This document shows positions 23,375-31,791 of a DNA stretch of 41,992 nucleotides, piece by piece (position 1 is the stretch's first letter; every line of letters begins with the position of its first letter). A model generated the notes under the pieces. The model saw nothing but the letters and a program-made list of their open reading frames with translations. It made no database searches and was not told the DNA's origin. Origin of the DNA: Ralstonia insidiosa (lineage in GTDB: Bacteria; Pseudomonadota; Gammaproteobacteria; Burkholderiales; Burkholderiaceae); NCBI RefSeq assembly GCF_008801405.1, contig NZ_VZPV01000007.1:1-41992 (forward strand). The letters run 5' to 3'. A program made the position numbers and the translations under genes.

Positions 23375-24582
23375 CGGCCGTGCTCCGGCAGCGCCGGCAG
23401 CGCCGGCATAGGAGCCTCGCCAGCCACCCACTTCCATGAAGGGAGCTTGCTTTCCGCAATCAATTCATCGACGGCGGCCGCATAGTCTTCACTGGCCCCA
23501 GGCGGAACCACGTACATGGCGGTCGGCTCCGGCTCGGTATCCGAAGCCACCGCGCAGGCCAGTGGCCGCGTGGAAGGCAGGTTGTACCGCATCCCTTTCA
23601 TGAAGCGCCGGTTCTGCTGCGTCAGAGCATCGAGCGCCATCTTCTCGAAGGTGCTTTCAAACGGAATCCAGTTCTCGGTCACGCACATCAGCGCGACTTC
23701 CTCCAGCGAGGCCACGCCGGTAGCGCCGATGCTGAAAGTGCCGATCATCATCAGGTGGGTGCCCTCCAAGGCATCCCACAGGCCCAGCTCCACCTCGAAT
23801 CTCTTGAGCAGCCTCTTGTAGATGTCGTCGTTCATCATGAAGTGGCAATCGGGCAGGTGCTTGAGGACGATCTTGTGCCCGTAGCGCGACTGAGCCAGTT
23901 CCTTCACCTCCCCCACCACCAGCATCAAGCGCCGGGTGCCCTTCTCGGGCGTGGCGATTCGCATCATCTGCGCGAGTCGCCGCTGGGTGATTTCGTTCTT
24001 CTTCTCGGCGTTGAACGATTCGGGCATGTAGAGCATTCCGGCCAAGCTCGCGCCTTTTGCAGTCTTGTCCTCGGCTGCTTGCAGCAGATACTTGCGGATC
24101 ACGTACCAACTGCGCTTGCCGGCCATCGTCGGTGCCCATCGGTTGAAGCCCGCTTCTTCCCACAGGTAATGCAGGGTGCCGCGCAGGGTCAGTTTGTTGC
24201 CATCGGTCTTGACGCTATCCGTCTCCTTTCCGCTCGGTGCCGGCGCGGATCGGCTGGCCCCCTTGGACAGCGCGAAGTCGAACTTCAGCGCCGTGGTGCC
24301 TTCGTCGGGGTTCTCCTGGATCGCGGAGCCAATGACTTGGCCAAGCCCGGACAGCTCGGGCGGCGGCTCGTAGGAATCGCAGGCCGGGGCGTGGCCGCTA
24401 CCAGAATTGGGCATCCGTTTGATGAGGTACTTGTCATCGACCTTGGCCACGTACATTTCAATGCCAGGGGTACGGCACAGGCACAGCGGCCGCTCCCGCG
24501 AGCTGTAGATATTGGCCAGCAGCTCGGACAAGGCTGGGTCGTCTGAATGAATGGATTGCCCGCCAATCTGGTAGATCGCCAT
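23371..24582 (-). CDS. DUF1173 family protein
   Basis: The 403-residue protein begins MAIYQIGGQSIHSDDPALSE and has the DUF1173 signature RPLCLCRTPGIEMYVAKV with KYLIKRMPNSGSGHAPACDS, a cysteine/histidine set that may bind metal. The family occurs in conjugative plasmids and integrative elements but its function is unknown. It follows the zeta-toxin gene in the transfer operon. Confidence 0.83.
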   Translation of the reverse strand: MAIYQIGGQSIHSDDPALSELLANIYSSRERPLCLCRTPGIEMYVAKVDDKYLIKRMPNSGSGHAPACDSYEPPPELSGLGQVIGSAIQENPDEGTTALKFDFALSKGASRSAPAPSGKETDSVKTDGNKLTLRGTLHYLWEEAGFNRWAPTMAGKRSWYVIRKYLLQAAEDKTAKGASLAGMLYMPESFNAEKKNEITQRRLAQMMRIATPEKGTRRLMLVVGEVKELAQSRYGHKIVLKHLPDCHFMMNDDIYKRLLKRFEVELGLWDALEGTHLMMIGTFSIGATGVASLEEVALMCVTENWIPFESTFEKMALDALTQQNRRFMKGMRYNLPSTRPLACAVASDTEPEPTAMYVVPPGASEDYAAAVDELIAESKLPSWKWVAGEAPMPALPALPEHGR

Positions 24583-24597
24583 GTTTTTCTCCCTTGC

Positions 24598-26280
24598 TTA
24601 CCGGCCCATGTCCCGGCCCACGTCCCGCGCGTTCTCCCGCGCAGGCTCTTTGCCCTGCTCGTACACCTGACTCTTTTCGTTGCCGTGCTGGATCGTCACT
24701 TTCTCGCCTACCCGGACATCCCGATCCAGCCCTTCCTTCTCGTAGCGCACAGCCACCATGTCGGACATCTTCACCAGGGCGTGATGCGATGAGGTGGCCA
24801 CCACTTCGCCCTTCACGTCCTGCTTGAGTTCTTGCGCATCCAGCACCACCAAGCCCCGATGACTGGCGGCCATGTCGATCACGCGCCGCGATTCATCCAC
24901 GGTGACACTTCCCTCCGGGACGCGGCCCCGATGAAGCTGCTCGGACAGCTCGGCACGCGCATTGAAGTAGCTGGTTTCCCGCTGGTCTTGACTGGTCTGA
25001 GGTGTCCAGCTCTGCTTGATGTCGTGAAGCTGCTTGTAGGCCCCGTCCAGCTCCGGGTGGCGCTCCAGCGCCTCCCGCTTGGTGAGCTGGTCGAATGCCT
25101 GGGCGCGCTGATAGGCCGGGGTCTGCTCGAAATGGGCCAAGTCGTTTCGAGCCGCTTCGAGCTTGGCCGCCAGCTCGTCACGGTCGGCCAGCACCGGCCG
25201 CGCGGTGCGCTCCTGTTCCGGCCGCAAGGCATCAGCGTAGGCCCGCTTCAGGGCCTCGTCGTTGCCCCCGATGTACTTGCCATACTCCCGCACACCCTCC
25301 TTCTCGGTGTACGTGGTCTGCCCCGGCGTCGAGGCCGACTCCCGGCCATTGGGAAGGCGCTCGGTGCGGATCACATAGGGCTGGTCTTCAGCCTTGGCAT
25401 CCCGGAAGGCCCTGGCGGCTTCATTGACGTTGCTGTAGTCCTTCGCATCGTTCTTGGCCACGGTGCCCACGGTGTAGGTCACGTTGTCGCGCACACCTTC
25501 CCGCTGCTTGGCCAGCGTATTGATGTCGTCCAGGGCGGACACGTAATCGCGCCGCTCGGCGTGCGTCCAGGCGCGCCCGCGCTCCTGCTCCAACACATCA
25601 ACCGCTGCTGCTCGCCGTTTCCACTCTCCGCGCTCTTGGCTGTTCTCGTAGATTTGCCGTTGGTTGGCGTCATAGACGCGCACCGAGTCGGTGAGCTTGT
25701 CGCGCTCCAAGGCGCGCACGGACTCCACCATGCCGTTGTAGGCGTTGTCGTGCTGTTCCTTGTTGACGAACCGCCCGGTGCCGCGCTCGGCCACCTGTTC
25801 CTCGAAGCGCAGCCGTGCGCGGGTCACTGAGGTTTCCGGGTTGACGGCCAACACTCTGGCCTCCACCTCGTAACCCTGTTCCTTCAGGCGAGTGGTCAAG
25901 TCCCGGATGTTCTCCGGGCTGCGCATCGTGCCGTCCACCACCAGATTGCGGCGGTTCTCCACGGCGGCCAGCGTGAGGCGGGTAGCCCATTCGCCGGCCT
26001 CTTTCTGCGTTCGGTCGGCGGCGTGCTGGGGGTCTTCGCGCGAAAGCTGCTTGTAGCGCGGGTTTTCCTCGCGCATCCGGTCGGCGTCGATCACCACAGC
26101 GCCACCGTTGGCGCGCAGCTCGCGGATCGCCTCGGCCGCCAGCGCCGATTTACCCGATCCCGGTTGGCCACCCAACAGGATCGCCTTCGGATTCTCCTGC
26201 GCCGTCGTTCTTGCCAGTGCATCGCGCTCTACGTCTTTGTAGGCGCTCTCCATTGCGTACTTGGAAACCTCCCCAGCCAT
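24598..26280 (-). CDS. Zeta-toxin domain protein with KfrB-like C-terminus
   Basis: Residues 1-220 form a zeta-toxin kinase domain: Walker A LLGGQPGSGKS (residues 36-45), VVIDADRMREENP, VVDGTMRSPENI. Zeta toxins phosphorylate UDP-N-acetylglucosamine and block wall synthesis. Typical zeta toxins have fewer than 300 residues; this has 560. The last 75 residues (GEVVATSSHHALVKMSDMVA, VGEKVTIQHGNEKSQVYEQG) resemble the KfrB domain, and the end KSQVYEQGKEPAR is almost repeated at the relaxase C-terminus. The small gene at 26298 may encode the antitoxin. Confidence 0.85.
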   Translation of the reverse strand: MAGEVSKYAMESAYKDVERDALARTTAQENPKAILLGGQPGSGKSALAAEAIRELRANGGAVVIDADRMREENPRYKQLSREDPQHAADRTQKEAGEWATRLTLAAVENRRNLVVDGTMRSPENIRDLTTRLKEQGYEVEARVLAVNPETSVTRARLRFEEQVAERGTGRFVNKEQHDNAYNGMVESVRALERDKLTDSVRVYDANQRQIYENSQERGEWKRRAAAVDVLEQERGRAWTHAERRDYVSALDDINTLAKQREGVRDNVTYTVGTVAKNDAKDYSNVNEAARAFRDAKAEDQPYVIRTERLPNGRESASTPGQTTYTEKEGVREYGKYIGGNDEALKRAYADALRPEQERTARPVLADRDELAAKLEAARNDLAHFEQTPAYQRAQAFDQLTKREALERHPELDGAYKQLHDIKQSWTPQTSQDQRETSYFNARAELSEQLHRGRVPEGSVTVDESRRVIDMAASHRGLVVLDAQELKQDVKGEVVATSSHHALVKMSDMVAVRYEKEGLDRDVRVGEKVTIQHGNEKSQVYEQGKEPARENARDVGRDMGR

Positions 26281-26297
26281 TTGTCTGCCCTCCTGCC

Positions 26298-26558
26298 TTA
26301 TTGGTAAAGGTCGCGGGCCTGCTGGCCGTACTGAGTGATGACGCGCTCGATGGCCTCGTCAGCATTCGGATCGAGGTCTTCGCGGATCGTGCGCAGCTCG
26401 TCCTTCGCTTTCTGAGCGGCCGCAATCACGGCCTCGTCAGGGGTAGCTTTTTCGCGCTCGGCGGCAATGGCTTCGGAGTGGTGGGCGATGATGGCCCCCA
26501 GGACATCCAGCGCCACCTCGTAGCGGACGCCGGCACGGCTGAAAAGTTGATTGGTCAT
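26298..26558 (-). CDS. Small helical protein, possible antitoxin of the zeta toxin
   Basis: The 86 residues (MTNQLFSRAGVRYEVALDVL and KATPDEAVIAAAQKAKDELR) look all-helical and acidic, a form common among epsilon-like antitoxins. It sits directly upstream of the zeta-toxin gene, the usual antitoxin position. No family is recognised with certainty; the antitoxin role is inferred from position. Confidence 0.6.
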   Translation of the reverse strand: MTNQLFSRAGVRYEVALDVLGAIIAHHSEAIAAEREKATPDEAVIAAAQKAKDELRTIREDLDPNADEAIERVITQYGQQARDLYQ

Positions 26559-26570
26559 GGTCTGGATTCC

Positions 26571-27032
26571 TCACTGATTACCGGATTGGTTCTTGGCTTG
26601 GTTTGCATGGAGCGGCCACAGGGCCGCGTGCAGCAGGCGGTAGGTGATGCGGTCGCGCTTCAGCAGGCGCGCATACACGTCGTTGGCCGTCAGCCCAAGG
26701 CTGCGGGTGGCGTACAACCCCCAAGCCAGATAGACGGCCAGCAGCACGGCAGCAGCCGGGACAAAAGCCAGAAACCACACCCCAGCTATGACAAGCCCCA
26801 CCACAAGCAAGCGGCCCCCTACGGTCGCCCACTTGGAGCCGAACATTTCGAGCTGGGCCTTACGGTTCAGGTCGTGCTCGGCATGAGCGCGCTTCCAGAC
26901 ATCGGCCCACAGCTCTCCGGGGGAACGGCTGAAGACGGCATCCAGGTAGGCACGAAACTCGCGCATCAACAGGTAGGACGCGGCAAAGCACATCCCCACA
27001 AAAACCAGCAGCTCAAGCGTTTCTCGATTCAT
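26571..27032 (-). CDS. Hypothetical inner-membrane protein of the transfer operon
   Basis: The 153-residue product has a hydrophobic N-terminal segment (ELLVFVGMCFAASYLLM) and two more in the middle (RLLVVGLVIAGVWFLAFVPA then AAVLLAVYLAWGL). No family recognised. It begins 33 bp after the relaxase stop, with a KorB-like palindrome in the gap. Confidence 0.7.
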   Translation of the reverse strand: MNRETLELLVFVGMCFAASYLLMREFRAYLDAVFSRSPGELWADVWKRAHAEHDLNRKAQLEMFGSKWATVGGRLLVVGLVIAGVWFLAFVPAAAVLLAVYLAWGLYATRSLGLTANDVYARLLKRDRITYRLLHAALWPLHANQAKNQSGNQ

Positions 27033-27049
27033 GTTCTTCTCCTTTGGTC

Positions 27050-27063
27050 TTTCGCGCGCGAAA
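27050..27063. promoter_or_regulatory. 14-bp palindrome between relaxase and membrane protein genes
   Basis: TTTCGCGCGCGAAA, directly after the relaxase stop codon (27065-27067 on the minus strand) and upstream of the gene at 27032. Confidence 0.6.
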
Positions 27064-27064
27064 G

Positions 27065-28318
27065 TCAGCGCGGCGTCGGCACGCGCTCGCGCTCCATCTG
27101 CATGTCCTTGCCGCCACGATCCCGCGCCGGCTCCTTGCCCTGCTCATAGACTTGGCTGCGCGCCTTGTCGTACTGGATCGTCACGCGGTCGCCCACGGCA
27201 AGGTCACCATCCTTCTCCAGCTTGTCGAAGGCCCGCTTCACCTCCGATGCCGATACGCGCCCTGCCCCGTGCTCGATGGCCGCCGCCATGAGGTCGTTCT
27301 TGGATACCACGGCCTCGCGCTCGATCAGGTGTGCGGCCGCAAAGGACATCGCCTCGCGCCCGGTGAGCTTGTCAGCGCGCACCACACCACCTTGCGCCCG
27401 TTGCGCGTCGGCCTTGGCCTGGATGGCGTCGAAGTCGATCCCGATGTCTTTGGCTCGTTCCTTCCAGCTCCCGATCAAGGCTTCATGATCCACGTCCACC
27501 TTGCGCGCTCTGGTCTTCAGCGTGGCGTCTTCCTTCTGCTGCGCGCTGGCATCGTCGATGTCCACGCCCTTGGCTTTCAGCGCCGCCTCTATTTCTGCCC
27601 GGCGCTGGCTGAAGTGCTCGATCTGCTCGCGGGTGATACCGGCAATCTCGAAGTTGCCTTTCTCGTCGGTGCGGCGAATGTCGTAGCCCAGCGCCTGGAG
27701 CCGGTCGGCCAGCTCGGACGTGTAGATGGCCCCGATAACGCGCTGGGCGTTGTAGATTTCTTCATTCGTCAGGGAGCGCCACTGCCCATCCTCCCGCTTG
27801 GTGGCGTTCATGATGACGGCGTGCGTATGCGTCTGCGGGTCGAGGTCGCGGCTTGTGTTATGCCGGAACATGGCCACAGTCACGTTGCCGGTCTGTACCG
27901 CTTCGGTCTTCCCGTCCACGGTTTGCCGCGTCCTGGCCAGCTCGGTTTCGATGTGGCTGAGTGCCTTCTTGACGGCCGCCTCATGCGCCTCCCGCACGTC
28001 CCGCTTGCCGTACACCTCGGCCATGAGAGAAACACTCTTGGGCGCGGAAAACGTCATGTCGGTGCCCGGCCGGTGCTCGCGTTCCTTCTCGCCGGTTTCC
28101 TCGTTCTTGACCCACTTGCCCAGCTCTTGGCCATCCACCTTTCCGTTCAACACCTCGAAGAAGGCTTGACGATCAATCTTGCCGGAAAGCCCAAGGTGTT
28201 CGGCCCCCTTGCCGAACCACTCGGAATGCTCCAAGCCCTCGTCCTGGGTGTAGTAGTTGTCAGCGGAAAAGTAGTGCAGTGCCTGCCCGGCGCTGCCCAC
28301 GTTGTTCATGCTAATCAT
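27065..28318 (-). CDS. MobF-family relaxase lacking a helicase domain
   Basis: The relaxase nicks oriT and pilots the strand into the recipient. The 417-residue product has the TrwC/TraI N-terminal domain: catalytic tyrosines in ALHYFSADNYYTQ (Tyr16, Tyr22, Tyr23), WFGKGAEHLGLSG, and the metal-binding histidines His153, His164 and His166 (PQTHTHAVIM). TrwC and TraI carry a C-terminal helicase (about 970-1750 residues total); here the protein ends soon after the relaxase domain with a KfrB-like tail (RVTIQYDKARSQVYEQGKEP). I start at MISMNN, overlapping the stop of the DsbD-like gene (28315-28318). Confidence 0.9.
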   Translation of the reverse strand: MISMNNVGSAGQALHYFSADNYYTQDEGLEHSEWFGKGAEHLGLSGKIDRQAFFEVLNGKVDGQELGKWVKNEETGEKEREHRPGTDMTFSAPKSVSLMAEVYGKRDVREAHEAAVKKALSHIETELARTRQTVDGKTEAVQTGNVTVAMFRHNTSRDLDPQTHTHAVIMNATKREDGQWRSLTNEEIYNAQRVIGAIYTSELADRLQALGYDIRRTDEKGNFEIAGITREQIEHFSQRRAEIEAALKAKGVDIDDASAQQKEDATLKTRARKVDVDHEALIGSWKERAKDIGIDFDAIQAKADAQRAQGGVVRADKLTGREAMSFAAAHLIEREAVVSKNDLMAAAIEHGAGRVSASEVKRAFDKLEKDGDLAVGDRVTIQYDKARSQVYEQGKEPARDRGGKDMQMERERVPTPR

Positions 28319-28770
28319 CCCTGTCTTCCTCCCATTGCCGGCACGCTGAAAGCCTTGGTGATCGGTGCATAGCACACCCCCACAATCGCCGCGCAGCCCT
28401 GTGCCGTAGCCACCAGTTTGACGGCCTGATTGCCCCCAGCCAAGCGCACGCGCACCGCCACCCGCTCGGTGTAGTAGCGCATGTTCTGGCCCATCGCCTT
28501 GTCGAACTTTTCAAGCGGTGGCGGCAGCTCAACGCCGGCCACCGTCACGGCTGGGTTGTCCGTTTTGAAGCTGAAACGGTCGCGGTACAGGTGATAGCCC
28601 GGTGCGATGATGTACTCCAGCTCCACCACTCGCGCATCCACCCGGCGAGCCGACACCCGGAAGGCTTCATCAGGTTGCAGCAAGTCCGGCTCGGCCTGCA
28701 CGGAAACGCAAAAAGCCGCCAAGCAGGCGGCCGCGACGGAATGTAGAAATGCCCGTCTCTGAGTTTTCAT
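28315..28770 (-). CDS. DsbD-alpha-like periplasmic thiol protein
   Basis: The 151-residue precursor has a signal peptide (MKTQRRAFLHSVAAACLAAF, ending near SVQAEPD). The mature part matches the N-terminal domain of DsbD: LEYIIAPGYHLYRDRFSF and a cysteine pair in QGCAAIVGVCYAP. In DsbD this domain passes electrons to periplasmic partners. Here it is free-standing, without the membrane and thioredoxin domains, between the coupling protein and relaxase genes. It may keep transfer proteins reduced or correctly folded (inference). Confidence 0.8.
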   Translation of the reverse strand: MKTQRRAFLHSVAAACLAAFCVSVQAEPDLLQPDEAFRVSARRVDARVVELEYIIAPGYHLYRDRFSFKTDNPAVTVAGVELPPPLEKFDKAMGQNMRYYTERVAVRVRLAGGNQAVKLVATAQGCAAIVGVCYAPITKAFSVPAMGGRQG

Positions 28771-28781
28771 TCGGTATCCTC

Positions 28782-30779
28782 CTATAGCGCATCCGCCAGC
28801 GGGTTGGGCTTCTTGCCCTGGCCGGCTGATTTCGCATCTGCATCATCTTTCGCGCGCGAAACCTTCTCGGCTGGCTTGATGATTTCGCCGGTTGCCTTGT
28901 CGATCACATCGCCATTTTCGTTGCGCATAACCTCCACCGTAGCCGGCGCGTCCATATCGTCGTCATCCAACATGTCGCCTTGCTCCGGCGCGGCCGGCTG
29001 CTGAACTTCAGCGGCGGACGGAGCGGGTGCCGGCGCTGCGGCCGCCGTGGTCGGCTTGAAGCTGATCGCAAAGCCGTCGCGCTCGATGAAGCCGTTGGCC
29101 TGTTTCTCTGTCGGCACGTAACCATACTTGACGCGGGCAATGGGATAGTCGCCCGGAACCAGCAGATAGCCGGTCATATCGGGCAACGTCAAAATCTCCG
29201 ATGTCAGCACAAGGTCGCGCATCTGTCGGCGCGCCATCACGCTCACGCCGTCACGCTGCGAGCTGAGGCCGTAGCTCAATGTTTCATCCTTTTCATCCAC
29301 CTCGGCCTGTCCCATCAATTCGGCCAACAGCTTCGCCGCAGCTCCATCCGTCACACGCAGCAGCAGCTTCGTTTGGCACCCGGAAATGATCGTCTTGGCC
29401 AGATCGTGCCCGTAGATTTCGTAGAGCTGGCTGAAGTCCTGCACGCCCAGCACCATGCACAAACCGTACTTCCGTGTGTTCGTCAGAGCCAGCTTCAGGA
29501 TGTCGAGTTTTTGGAGTGTCGGCAGCTCGTCAATGCAAAACCAAAGCCGCTCGCGGTGGATCGGCTCCAAGTCAAGCACGGCCTTGATTGCCGTGTCGAT
29601 CCACAACGACAGAACGGGCTTCAATGCCTCGCGCATCGCTTCCCGTGCTGTGATGAACATCCATGAATCGCCTTCTTCATGTACCCATTTTCGGATGGAG
29701 AACGATTCGCCCTCATCTGGCAAAAACCGGAAGGCTTCAAGCTGGTTCTGAACAGTCATCTTGAGTGACATCCCCGTGCGCTCGGTCGTGGGATCAACAT
29801 AGGTTGCGCCCGCTGTCCCCTGCAACAATGCGTGCATGGCGTCCAGGTTGCTCTTGGCGATAGCGTTGTAGAGGTCGCGGTTCGTGCGGCGGCCCTCGCG
29901 CCCCAATACTGCAATCACGTCCTTTAGCACCATCCGGCCCGCAAGCGCCCAAAATGGATCGGACTCGGCCGGATCGGGGATCAGGCCGTTCGCCATGTTG
30001 TCGAAGTGGTAGTCCTTGGCGATTTCGTTCCAGATGTTCCAGTTCGGGCTTCTGGAGTCCAGCGGGTTCATCAGGATGTCTTTGCCTTCACGGTAGAACG
30101 CCTGGGTGAACTCGCCGGTCGGGTCATACACGATCATCCGCTTGCCACGCGCCCGCACCTGTTTCATGAGTGCGAAAAACTGCTGTGACTTACCCGTACC
30201 CTGCGCGCCGGCAAACAGCGTATGCAGCGTCTCTGACTTCACGCGCATGGGCACGCCCGCAATCTCATAAGGGCTTGCCTCGTCGCGGTGTCGGATCAGT
30301 CGCGCAAGCTCCTTTCCTTCCACCAGCTTGGCCCCGCGCAGTTGGTTGTCCTGCATCCGTTCACGGCCATAGCCCCACCAGTACAAAGAGATCAGAAACA
30401 CCACACCGATGGAAGTCAGCAAGCCGAACATGCCGCCGTTGCGCAGCTTTCGCCAAGCATCTTCGGCCATGTCGTCGGTCAGCAAGGCAACCTCGGAAAC
30501 TTCCATCTTGCGCAGCTCGCCGTTGACGTTCAGCTCCATCTTTCCGGCCGTCATGTAGAGCGCATCCCGCGTGTGCGCCAAGACGTTCCGCTCCAGCGCG
30601 TACTTTTCGTCTGCGGTAGTCGCATTCCAGAAGTACGCCGTCGTGACTGCCAGACCGGCCAAGATGGAAATCAGCACAACCGTCCAGATGGCCACCACGA
30701 ACAGCCTGGCTTGGTGCATCCACAACTCGGCCCCACGGGAGAAGCTACCGGCGCTTCCCTTTTCCTCTCTCTTTGCCAT
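28782..30779 (-). CDS. Type IV coupling protein (TraD/TrwB type)
   Basis: The coupling protein links the relaxosome to the secretion channel. The 665-residue product has two N-terminal membrane segments (about residues 27-50 and 117-136), Walker A FAGAQGTGKSQ (residues 191-198), Walker B RLWFCIDELPTL (near residue 410) and TrwB-like motifs (MIVYDPTGEFTQAFY). The C-terminal 100 residues are acidic and proline-rich, likely unstructured. The gene lies 2 bp after the accessory-protein gene. A KorB-like palindrome (28848-28861) lies inside its 3' end. Confidence 0.93.
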   Translation of the reverse strand: MAKREEKGSAGSFSRGAELWMHQARLFVVAIWTVVLISILAGLAVTTAYFWNATTADEKYALERNVLAHTRDALYMTAGKMELNVNGELRKMEVSEVALLTDDMAEDAWRKLRNGGMFGLLTSIGVVFLISLYWWGYGRERMQDNQLRGAKLVEGKELARLIRHRDEASPYEIAGVPMRVKSETLHTLFAGAQGTGKSQQFFALMKQVRARGKRMIVYDPTGEFTQAFYREGKDILMNPLDSRSPNWNIWNEIAKDYHFDNMANGLIPDPAESDPFWALAGRMVLKDVIAVLGREGRRTNRDLYNAIAKSNLDAMHALLQGTAGATYVDPTTERTGMSLKMTVQNQLEAFRFLPDEGESFSIRKWVHEEGDSWMFITAREAMREALKPVLSLWIDTAIKAVLDLEPIHRERLWFCIDELPTLQKLDILKLALTNTRKYGLCMVLGVQDFSQLYEIYGHDLAKTIISGCQTKLLLRVTDGAAAKLLAELMGQAEVDEKDETLSYGLSSQRDGVSVMARRQMRDLVLTSEILTLPDMTGYLLVPGDYPIARVKYGYVPTEKQANGFIERDGFAISFKPTTAAAAPAPAPSAAEVQQPAAPEQGDMLDDDDMDAPATVEVMRNENGDVIDKATGEIIKPAEKVSRAKDDADAKSAGQGKKPNPLADAL
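28848..28861. promoter_or_regulatory. 14-bp palindrome inside the coupling-protein gene
   Basis: TTTCGCGCGCGAAA in the coding sequence of the disordered C-terminal tail, about 80 bp before the DsbD-like gene. Confidence 0.5.
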
Positions 30780-30780
30780 T

Positions 30781-31158
30781 TCAGCCTCCTTTCACTCGCT
30801 TGAGCTTTGCCTTCGCCTTGTTCTGCGCTTCGTACAACTGCTGCACGTCACGCGCCTCAACAATCGCCGCCAGCATGTACTCCGCAGTGAAGACCGAAAG
30901 CCACAGTTCATCGGGAATCTCGACCTTTCCGCCACCCTGCCCGCCAGCGCGGATTTCATCGAGAAGGCGGCGCAGCCGCTGCTCGATGTCTTGCACGTTT
31001 TCTGCGATCACGCCCTGCACCAGCGTTTGGCGCAAAAACTCGGAAATGCTGATTCCGTGCTCGTTTGCCTTGGTTCGATAGAACCCCGCCGTGTCCTCAT
31101 CGAGTCGGATGTTGAACCGCTCGGTTGGGCCTTTCCCTGTTCCTTTCGCTCTCGGCAT
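30781..31158 (-). CDS. Ribbon-helix-helix relaxosome accessory protein (TrwA-like)
   Basis: The 125-residue product has a basic N-terminus and a ribbon-helix-helix pattern (ERFNIRLDEDTAGFYRTKAN, GISISEFLRQTLVQG) followed by a helical C-terminal half. Proteins such as TrwA bind oriT, aid relaxase nicking and repress their own promoter. It is the first gene of the leftward operon, next to the candidate oriT, as trwA is beside trwB. Confidence 0.83.
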   Translation of the reverse strand: MPRAKGTGKGPTERFNIRLDEDTAGFYRTKANEHGISISEFLRQTLVQGVIAENVQDIEQRLRRLLDEIRAGGQGGGKVEIPDELWLSVFTAEYMLAAIVEARDVQQLYEAQNKAKAKLKRVKGG

Positions 31159-31470
31159 TTTCCTTTACTCCATAAGGGTTTAGGCCATTATAGCATTTTC
31201 GGTGTCGCCGCGTTGTCTTTTCGGTGTCGCCACGCTAAAAGGCGCGCCACAGCGCGGCTTTTAGCACCGGCAACCATGTTGCGTGGTGTGTGACCGTTCT
31301 TCCGGGGCGCGGGGCTTGCCCTGCGAGCTGGAAGAACGGTGCCGTTCTCTCCCCCAGGCCCTAGTGGAAGAAAACCGCGCATTTGGTAAAATGCAGCCGA
31401 TCAGGGACGCAGCACGTCCCGCCAGATCAGGCAGGTTTTCCACTAGAACCCACAACGCGAGGTAAGAGCC
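31159..31470. other. oriT: Candidate oriT region
   Basis: Between the divergent accessory-protein and small coiled-coil genes lie direct repeats TTTTCGGTGTCGCC at 31196-31209 and 31218-31231, 22 bp apart. A minus-strand -10 TATAAT is at 31187-31192. GTTGCGTGGTGTGTGACC (31278-31295) resembles the F-type nic sequence GCGTGGGGTGTGG. Inverted repeats follow: ACCGTTCTTCC/GGAAGAACGGT (31293-31340), GGGACG/CGTCCC (31404-31420) and CTAGTGGAA.../...TTCCACTAG (31361-31446). Position beside MobF genes plus these elements supports oriT; the exact nick is inferred. Confidence 0.65.
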
Positions 31471-31791
31471 ATGAGTAGTGAAACGACGAATCCGAAGTCA
31501 GGCCGCAAGGCCAAGACGCTGGATGAAGAAATCGCAGCACAACGCGAGAAGCTGCGGAAGCTGGAGGAACGACAGCGAGAGCAGCAGCGCAAGGAACGCG
31601 AGCGCAACCAGAAGGCAGTGATGGAACTCATCAAGACGGAACGGCTTGATGCGGTTCCATCTGATCTTTGGCGCGAAGCGATGCCAAAGATCAAGGCCCT
31701 TCTGGTAGTCGATGCAGCGAAACCGGCAGAGCCGGTGACGCCTGTTCAGACTGCGCCTGAAGTAGCAGCGACGGCCGAGGCCAGCCAGTGA
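31471..31791 (+). CDS. Small coiled-coil protein beside oriT
   Basis: The 106-residue product has a strongly charged coiled coil (LDEEIAAQREKLRKLEERQR) followed by a short segment (RLDAVPSDLWREAMPKIKAL) and a proline/alanine tail. It resembles small TraD/MobC-type mobilization accessory proteins, but I cannot name it. It is transcribed away from the transfer operon, from the oriT side, with GAGGTAAG before its ATG. The first structured repeat begins at its stop codon. Confidence 0.72.
   Translation: MSSETTNPKSGRKAKTLDEEIAAQREKLRKLEERQREQQRKERERNQKAVMELIKTERLDAVPSDLWREAMPKIKALLVVDAAKPAEPVTPVQTAPEVAATAEASQ

Noticed and set aside
27044..28372. 442-residue plus-strand open frame opposite the relaxase
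   Set aside because: Shadow of the relaxase; low-complexity and without motifs.
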